This document shows positions 56,334-64,000 of a DNA stretch of 64,000 nucleotides, piece by piece. The notes under the pieces were generated by a model. The model made no database searches. It was not told where the DNA came from and was given only the letters and a program-made list of their open reading frames with translations. A program made the position numbers and the translations under genes. The stretch's first letter is position 1. Every line of letters starts with the position of its first letter. The DNA comes from Musa acuminata AAA Group (taxonomy: Eukaryota; Streptophyta; Magnoliopsida; Zingiberales; Musaceae). The stretch lies in NCBI RefSeq assembly GCF_036884655.1, contig NC_088331.1, positions 21,878,501 through 21,942,500 of the forward strand. Reading direction: 5' to 3'.

Positions 56334-57891
56334 TGTTGAATCTCGGATTTTGATGATGAAGTCAAATGTCATTTGTTATCTAATCTATATGTTGAGATAA
56401 GTGTGCAGGATTAACTATGATGAAAGTAAGATATGCGGCAGGAGTTACGCCGGAATCAAGACAATGATCACGTTGGGAGTTCGAGAGTTCGACGGAAGTT
56501 TGGACAGTCATCGGAGGTTCTGCGGGAACAAATCCGAGAAGTCCATGAGCTTGCCAAAGAAGCTCGTCGGAACTCACCAAGTGGATCGTCGTAAGTCCAA
56601 GAGTTTGCCGAAAGTCGGTAGGAGCATCACTAAGGGTTCATCGGATGATCGACGGAAGTTCGCCGGAAGCTCGTCGGAAGAAGCGACTGACGCACCGGAG
56701 CAAGTTGCAGTAAATGTCTTAGGAAATATCATAGTTAATACAATGATTAAGTTGGAAATGGGAGGTGATCCCATTAACTTAATCTTGGGGCAATTGGGCC
56801 CCTGAAAAACCCAAATTGGGCCGAATGGATCAACCCATTCGGACCCTGATTTCTATCAGGCGGTTGAACCGCCCCAGCCAGGAGGTGGCACCGCTTGAGC
56901 TCGGTCTTCGAGCTCTGGCAGGAGGTGCAACCGCCTTAGTCAAGCGGTGGCACCACCTGATCTCGGTCTTCGAGCTCTGGCAGGAGGTGCAACCGCCTCA
57001 GTCAGGCGGTGGCACCGCCTGAGCTCGGTCTTCGAGCTCTGGTAGGAGGTGCAACCGCCCTTGACAGGAGGAGGCACCGCCCAGAGGCTCAGTCTTCGAG
57101 CTCTGCCAAGCGGTGCAACCGCCTTAGTCAGGAGGTGCAACCGCCAGATCCCGAAATTCCGGGAATTGATAGTTTTGAGCTCGAAATTCAAACTGGGTTG
57201 GGGCCTATAAATACCCCACCCTTTCAGCACTGAAAGAGCACCAAAAATACACCGAAATACTGATCTTATTCTGTGATTTTTAGAGCTCAAAATTGTTGTA
57301 AAGGCCAAAAGTTCTACTCCCTCTTTTCTTCCAAGTTCTGATCTTTAAAGAGAGGAGAGAAAATTCTGTAAGGGTTGTCTCCTAAGCCCGTCAAAAGGAG
57401 TGAAACTATAAAAGGGTGGTTGGCCTTCGCCTATTGAAGGAAGGCCTCTAGTAGACGTCGGTGACCTCATCGGTGGAGGAAGCCAAAAGTGGATGTAGGT
57501 CAAGATTGACCGAACCACTCTAAATCTCGGTTTGCTTTTACTTTGAGCATCTTATCCTTACTGCAAACCTCCTCAATAGCTTACTGCCTTCTGCAAATTT
57601 ACGATCGTGTTTTAAAGTTCAGTATTTTTTGAATCGGCGTTTCGACGTAAATCAGTTTTATCGTACGAATATAATATTTCAGTTTGCACTTACATTTTAA
57701 CTTTCATCATAACTGCAAACTGCCTTCATAGATTTCCTTTAACTACATCTTGCTTGATTACAAGTTAAAGAGATTTATGAATCAGCTTTTCTACTGAAAT
57801 CGCTTTTATCGTACGAACACCTTTTTAATCGTCGAAAGTTTTCCACTGCACTAATTCACCTCTCCCTCTCTTAGTGCTCTTGATCCTAACA
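56334..57891 (+). repeat. 5' LTR of element D (1558 bp)
   Basis: It runs TGTTGAATCTCGG to GATCCTAACA. The dyad array is at about 56855-57150, a near-palindrome tcccgaaattccggga near 57150-57166 and the TATA box at 57206-57213. It is shorter than the B LTR mainly because the 18-bp minisatellite is absent. The C tract near the end is interrupted by T. Confidence 0.88.
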
Positions 57892-57893
57892 AT

Positions 57894-57905
57894 TGGTATC
57901 AGAGC
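57894..57905 (+). promoter_or_regulatory. Primer-binding site of element D
   Basis: TGGTATCAGAGC two bases after the LTR end. Confidence 0.9.
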
Positions 57906-57941
57906 AGGGTTAACTCTCAAATGGATTAAAACCCAAGAGAG

Positions 57942-59464
57942 ATGGCATACACCGAAAACCAAGAGGGCCATTCGATTATACGTCCACCCATGTTCAATGG
58001 GACGGACTACACCTATTGGAAGACCCGAATGAGGATCATTCTTATTTCTATGGATTTTGAACTTTAGAATCTTGTCGAAAATGGATTTTCGAAGTCTTCT
58101 CTTCCACTGATCGATTGGAATGAATTGGAGAAGAAGGCTTTTGCTTTTAATGCAAAGTCTATGAATGCCTTATTTTGTGCGCTTGATAAAAATGAGTTCA
58201 ACCGTGTTTCGGTTTGTGAAACCGCATTTGATATTTGGCACACACTCGAAGTGACTCACGAAGGCACAAGTAGAGTGAAAGAGTCAAAAATTAATCTTTT
58301 GATACATTCTTTGGAACTTTTTTGGATGAAACTGAGTGAGACTATTGGCGACATGTTTACCCGTTTCACGGATATCGTCAATGGTCTAAAAGGACTCGGA
58401 AAAAGTTTTTCGGATTTTGAGCTCGTAAGTAAGATTCTAAGATCCCTTCCTAAGAGTTGGGATCGTAAAGTCACTGTTATTCAAGAGGCGAAAGATCTAA
58501 ACAACTTCCCTCTTGAAGAACTAATCGGGTCGTTAATGACCTATGAGATGACTTGCAAAGCTCATGAAGAGCAAGAAGACATCCTTCAAAAGAACAAGAA
58601 GGATATGACACTTAGAACTTCAGAAGACCACTTGAGAGAAAACTCTAGTGATGAGGACTATGACGATGACTTGGCACTTCTAACAAGAAAATTTAAAAAA
58701 TCCATTAAAAGAAACAAGTTTAAGAATGAAACAAAAAATAAATTTGAACCCAAGAAGGACCAAGTTATTTGCTATGAGTGCAAAAAGTCGGGACACTACA
58801 AGAGTGATTGTCCCCAAGTCAAAAATAGAACATCAAAGAAGAAGGCGCTCAAAGCAACGTGGGATGACTCGAGCGCGTCCGAAGAAGAGGAGTCCAACAC
58901 CGAGCAAGTTGCTCATTATGCCTTAATGGCCATCGGGGAGGAGGTAACAAATTTAATAGATGCAGATTTATCATTTGATGAATTATTAAATACCTTCCAT
59001 GACTTATTTGATGAATGCAAGATTATTAGTAGAAAATACAAATTGCTAAAAAAGGAGCATGATAGTCTTACTTATAATTTTGATAAGTTAAAAACTGAAT
59101 ATCATGATAGTTTAGATTCATGCATAAAATGCCATGATCTAGAAACTCTCCAAAAGGAAAACTTGCTACTTAAAGACACCTTGAAGAAATTCGAGGTTGG
59201 TAGCAAGTCTTTGAACATGATCCTTGTAAACAAGGGTCACGTTCCCAAAAGAAGTGGAATCGGATTTGTGAGAAGTCCTCACCAAAATCCAACCAACTTA
59301 GACACAAAATGCATTTTTGTCCATTCAAGAAAATTAGTCTGAACAAATTAATTTGGGTTCCTAAAGGAACCATGATAAATTCTATGCAACATGATAAACA
59401 ATGTAGATCTATTTTTGAGGCACCCAAAAGCAAATGGGTACCTAAAGATCATCCTTTCTTGTAG
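57942..59464 (+). pseudogene. gag of element D
   Basis: ATG 57942 starts MAYTENQEGHS. A Trp codon has become TAG at 58065-58067. From 58125 the frame is open through the capsid-like region and the first knuckle CYECKKSGHYKSDC. A deletion near 59300 removes the first half of the second knuckle and shifts the frame. The tail then reads KWVPKDHPFL and ends at TAG 59462-59464, the same amber position as in B. Confidence 0.88.
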
Positions 59465-62400
59465 AAACCTATACCATCGCAAGCTAGGAGCAAGAGATGG
59501 TAGCTTGATAGTAGATGCTCAAGGCATATGACTGGAGATCCATCTCAATTCTCTAAGTTCACTAGCATAGACGAAGGCTATGCCACCTTCGGAGACAACA
59601 ACAAGGGTAAAATCATTGGCAAAGGAACCATAGGTAACAAATTCAACTTCTTTATTGAAGATGTTTTGTTAGTTGATGGTTTAAAACATAACCTCTTGAG
59701 CATTAGTCAATTATGTGATAAATGATATATTGTCAGATTCGAATCTAATGCTTGCATCATTGAAAAACCACACAAAAACACGTCTATGATTGCATTAAAA
59801 CAAAATAACGTATACACTATTGACATCAATGATTTGTGTAATGAAATGTGTTTTTCGGTTTTGAATGAGGATGCTTGGCTATGACATAGAAGATTAGGTC
59901 ATGCTAGCATGAAACTAATCACTCAAATATCATCTAAAGAACTTATAAGAGGAATTCATCATATCAAGTTCATCAAAGATAATGTATGTGATGCTTGCCA
60001 ATTAGGTAAACAAATTAAGGGTAGTTTCAAATCTAAGAATCAAATAAACACCTCTAGGCCCTTACAATTGATCCATATGGACTTGTTCGGACCAATCTCT
60101 ACATCAAGCCTAGGAGGTAGCAAATACGCCTTCGTCATTGTGGAAGACTATAGCAGATACACATGGACTTACTTCTTAAAACAGAAAAATGAATGCTTTA
60201 GATATTTTATCAAGTTTTTTAAACTTGTTCAAAATGAGAAAGGTTCTATGATTTCATCAATTAGAAGTGATCATGGTGGTGAATTTCAAAACCATGATTT
60301 CCAAGAATTTTGTGAACTCAATGGATACAACCATAATTTCTCTACTCCTAGAAATCCTCAACAAAATGGAGTAGTAGAAAGAAAAAATCTAAATTTACAA
60401 GAAATGGCAAGAACCATGTTGAATGAACATAGCCTACCCAAATATTTTTGGGCCAAAGCCGTAAACACTGCATGCTATATTTTGAATAGAGTTCTAGTAA
60501 GATCCTTACTCACCAAAACTCCCTATGAGTTATGGAATAACAAAAAACTCAATGTTTCATATTTTAAAGTCTTTGGGTGTAAGTGTTTTATCTTGAATGA
60601 AAAAGATAACTTAGGAAAATTTGATGCTAAATCCGATGAAGGAATCTTTCTTAGTTATTCTTCGGTTTCTAAAGCTTTTCGTATCTTCAATAAAAGAACT
60701 TTAATTATTGAAGAATCCATTCATGTTGTTTTCAATGAGATTTTCGAAATCAGGAAAAATGATTTTGATGATGATCTTAATTTTGATTCCTTGAATTTAA
60801 ATGAAACCCCGTCTCCAACTAGCAACTTGGATGCATCCACTTCCGAAACATCCTTACTCAAGGATTGGAAGTATGTAGATGCTCATCCTAAGGAGCTAAT
60901 CTTAGGAGACATATCAAAGGGGGTTCAAACACGTTCTTCTCTTAAAAATTTTGGTGCCAATGCCGCTTTTCTCTCCCAAATTGAACCCAAATGTGTTGAC
61001 GAAGCCATGAAAGATGATTCATGGATTATCGCAATACAAGATGAATTAAATCAATTTGAGAGAAATAAGGTGTGGAAGCTTGTTCCTAGGCCAATTGACC
61101 ATTTAGTTATTGGTACTAAATGGGTTTTTAGAAACAAGCAAGATGAATATGGTATCGTGGTTAGAAACAAGGATAGATTAGTGGCCAAAGGTTTCAACCA
61201 AGAAGAAGGTATCGATTACGAAGAAACCTTCGCTCCTGTGGCTCGATTAGAAGCCATAAGGATGCTCCTTGCCTACGCTAGTAGTAATAATTTTAAGTTG
61301 TTTCAAATGGATGTTAAAAGCGCTTTTCTTAATGGCTTTATTTCCGAAGAAGTCTATGTTGAACAACCTCCTGGATTTGAAAATAATAGCCTCCCTAATC
61401 ATGTGTTTAGATTAACTAAAGCTCTCTATGATTTAAAACAAGCTCCGAGGGCTTGGTATGAGAGACTTAGTTTTTTTCTTATTGAAAATAATTTCACAAA
61501 AGGCAAGGTTGATAATACATTGTTCATCAAGAATTTTGAAAATAATTTTCTCATTGTTCAGATTTATGTTGATATTATCTTTGGTTCTACAAATGAATCT
61601 CTTTGTGAATCTTTTGCTAAAACTATGAGTCTTGAATTCAAAATGAGTTTAATGGGAGAATTAACATTCTTCTTAGGCTTACAAATCAAACAACTAAGCA
61701 ATGACATCTTTATTAGTCAAACTAAATATGCTATGAATTTGCTAAAAAGGTTTAATATGAATAGCTCAAAAGCTATTAACACTCCTATGAGCACCTCCAC
61801 TAAGTTAGAAATTGATGAAAGTGGAGAAAGCTTCGATCAAAAAACTTATAGGGGCATGATAGGAAGTTTACTTTACCTCACTGCAACTAGACCAGATATC
61901 ATATTCAGTGTAGGGCTTTGTGCTAGATTTCAATCAAACCCTAAGATATCTCATCTCAAAGCAATTAAAAGAATACTTAGATATCTTAATGGTACCACAA
62001 ATCTAGGATTATGGTACCCAAAATCAGAGAATCTTGAGTTAATTGCTTATGCTGATGCGGACTTTGCTAGCTATAGACTAGATAGAAAAAACACATCAGG
62101 AACATGTCAAATTTTAGGACATGCCCTTGTTTCCTGGTCATCTAAGAAACAAAACTCGGTTGCATTATCAACAACCGAAGCTGAATATATTGCAGCAAGT
62201 GCATGCTGTGCACAAGTTGTATGGATAAAAAACACCTTAGAAGATTATAAAGTTCATCTTAAAAATATTCCCATTAAATGTGATAACACAAGTGCAATAT
62301 GCTTAACAAAGAATCCTATACAACACTCAAGAACAAAACATATTGATATTAGACATCACTTTATACGAGATCATGTTACTAATCATGATGTAATCATAGA

Positions 62401-62512
62401 GTTCATTGATACTAAACATCAACTAGCTGATATTTTTACAAAACCTCGAAGTGAAGAACAATTTGATTTCATAAGAAGAGAATTAGGAATGTTGATATGT
62501 CCGAATACATAA
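59465..62512 (+). pseudogene. pol of element D, several lesions
   Basis: It is collinear with the pol of B. The protease motif is damaged: a TAG replaces Tyr just before it, and DSG reads DSR. Further stops lie near 59722-59724 and 59882-59884. From 59909 the frame is open for 867 codons to 62512: integrase, RT and RNase H ([20 protein letters not shown]). In RT the catalytic YVDD has lost one Asp codon (61565-61573 reads Tyr-Val-Asp then Ile). Integrase keeps [14 protein letters not shown] and VVERKN. Confidence 0.9.
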
Positions 62513-63647
62513 ACTAGTTAAAATTATTTTTTGGACTTTATTGAATGATCAAATCACTTGATTGCCATTACATGCCTAAATAACATATTGGAAATTATGT
62601 GTTGAATACAAAAATTTCCATAACAATAAGCATGTTTTGTCTTCATGATTGTATTTGAAAATCTATAGCATAGTCTTGTCCGATTGCATGAAAGTGTTAA
62701 TTTCATTTTCGGATTCGCTTAACAATTGGTATCCTAACAATCGAATTTTCTCATACACTTATTATATGAAAAATATTTTTCTGAAATGGATTTGATGAAA
62801 TGATTCTTTCTTATAAATTCCATCTTGAAATATGGATGATAGTGTTTTTACTTGCAAAGATTTGTTTCACATACATATCTTGATCCTTGTAAAAATGAAG
62901 CATGATTTAATCTCTCATCGATTTTAACTTCACTCAAAGTAAACTCACAAATAGCCTTCCTCCTTCATGCAAAAAGATTATAACAAATAAAAAGGAAGAA
63001 GTACTAAGCGATCTACATATCATGGTTTCCTTTATATGCTTGTATAATTGATTTCCTATCACTCACTATTGGAAAATAACATGAACCTAGTAAAAGCATG
63101 AACAATTATCATACTTATTCTCAAAATTTACTTATATTATTCTCCTGGTATCACAATTACCACACTTTTTGTTGATGACAAAGGAGGAGAAATATATGAG
63201 TATTAATGCTATACTATGCCTTGTTTGTATCGTGTCAAGATATCAAACAAAAAACTTGCATCATAATTTTACGTATTGATATCTTACCATGTGATGAAAT
63301 GCAATAATTGCTAAAACATTTGAAATGTGTGCATCATGTAATGATATCAAAATCTTACTTCGCAGTTTTACATGTTGACATCTTACAATATGATGAATTG
63401 CTACTATTACCATCATTCAAACTTGTAATGTAAAATTTGAAAATGAATGTCAAGCCTTGACATCATCTTCAGAGAGAAACATCATGATGAGAATCATGAT
63501 GGGAGTATTGATAAGTTTAAATAATTTTAACTTATCAATATGTCTCTTGAATTCAAAGGTTTTGAATTCAAGAATGACTTATCTCAAGTATGGCATATAG
63601 ACAGGGGGAGTTAAGGTTAACTCCATTATCAATTGATTGTCATCATC
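62513..63647 (+). other. 3' untranslated region of element D
   Basis: AT-rich, non-coding. A purine-tract-like copy (gatgacaaaggaggagaaa) lies near 63174-63192. Confidence 0.65.
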
Positions 63648-63661
63648 AAAAAGAGGGAGAT
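63648..63661 (+). promoter_or_regulatory. Polypurine tract of element D
   Basis: AAAAAGAGGGAGAT directly before the 3' LTR. Confidence 0.8.
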
Positions 63662-64000
63662 TGTTGAATCTCGGATTTTGATGATGAAGTCAATTGTCAT
63701 TTGTTATCTAATCTATATGTTGAGATAAGTGTGCAGGATTAACTACGATGAAAGTAAGATATGCAGCAGGAGTTATGCCAGAATCAAGACAATGATCACG
63801 TTGGGAGTTTGAGAGTTCGACGGAAGTTCAGACAATCATTGGAGGTTTTGCGGGAACAAATCCGAGAAGTCCATGAGCTTGCCAAAGAAGCTCGTCGGAA
63901 CTCGCCAAGTGGATCATCGCAAGTCCAATAGTTTGCCGGAAGTCCGCAGGAGCATCACCGAGAGTTCATCGGATGATCGACAGAAGCTCGACGGAAGTTC
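63662..64000 (+). repeat. 3' LTR of element D, truncated by the window edge
   Basis: It starts TGTTGAATCTCGG. The visible 339 bp is collinear with 56334 onward. Confidence 0.88.

Larger units (their letters stand above)
33470..64000 (-). mobile_element. Element F: SIRE-related element with gag but no visible pol, interrupted three times, open at the right edge
   Basis: On the minus strand the 3' LTR is 33470-35064 and the polypurine tract 35065 onward. The 3' non-coding interior runs to 37406, and gag lies in three pieces (37407-37704, 47165-47780, 55949-56011). A decayed PBS is at 56048-56059 and the 5' LTR begins at 56062. The pieces join cleanly once the A-family solo LTR (TSD CTAAG) and element H (TSD CGTCC/CATCC) are removed. 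D sits in the 5' LTR and hides the right end. No pol sequence occurs between gag and the 3' LTR. It inserted next to a (TG)n tract. Confidence 0.85.
56334..64000 (+). mobile_element. Element D: SIRE/Maximus-like copia element, pol decayed, open at the right edge
   Basis: The 5' LTR is 56334-57891, the PBS 57894-57905, gag from 57942, pol to 62512, the polypurine tract 63648-63661 and the 3' LTR from 63662. It is the same family as B by protein sequence and LTR start. About 5% difference between the first 200 bp of the LTRs suggests an age between A and H. The target duplication cannot be checked because the right end is outside. Confidence 0.9.

Overview
The window is plant nuclear DNA made almost entirely of nested LTR retrotransposons. 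It has a roughly 5 kb island (28526-33469) holding one recognisable host gene, a classical arabinogalactan protein (AGP). Plant origin rests on the AGP and on Ty1/copia elements primed by the initiator-Met tRNA motif TGGTATCAGAGC. The two pol-bearing copia elements B and D have a double-knuckle gag and 2 kb-class LTRs of SIRE/Maximus type. Elements of this kind are abundant in monocots such as Musaceae, but that placement is only a weak inference. There is no bacterial operon, CRISPR array, rRNA or tRNA gene.

Left nest (1-28525). The outermost layer is a decayed Ty3/gypsy element E on the minus strand; its 5' LTR is 27866-28525 and its RT continues off the left edge. C, a minus-strand copia element (34-25603, target-site duplication AAACC), sits inside E's RT region. 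B, a plus-strand SIRE-like element (2231-20570, TSD AATAT), sits inside C. A, a young copia element of another family (3946-12676), sits inside B's 5' LTR. A second A-family element (21779-23898) lies in C. It keeps only its LTR and leader and is fused to C's truncated 5' LTR.

Host island (28526-33469). This holds the AGP gene with its TATA box, microsatellites and AT-rich degenerate repeats.

Right nest (33470-64000). The outer element is F, a minus-strand SIRE-related element with a gag gene and no visible pol, running off the right edge. Its gag is interrupted twice. One insertion is an A-family solo LTR (37705-47164, TSD CTAAG), which is itself split by the gag-only element G (38046-46008, TSD AGGGA). 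The other is the gag-only element H (47781-55948, TSD CGTCC/CATCC). F's 5' LTR is interrupted by D (56334 to beyond 64000), a SIRE-like element with a decayed gag-pol.

How the parts relate: B and D encode the enzymes (protease, integrase, RT, RNase H). F, G and H (and probably C) look like a non-autonomous gag-only lineage with related LTRs. They probably depended on B/D-like elements. Their Gag has lost the zinc knuckles and stops at the same codon in all three. The most interesting signals are four hairpins in A's leader whose stems differ in sequence but stay paired, the gag-only lineage, and U3 arrays of GGCGGT-N3-ACCGCC dyads shared by all SIRE-related LTRs here.
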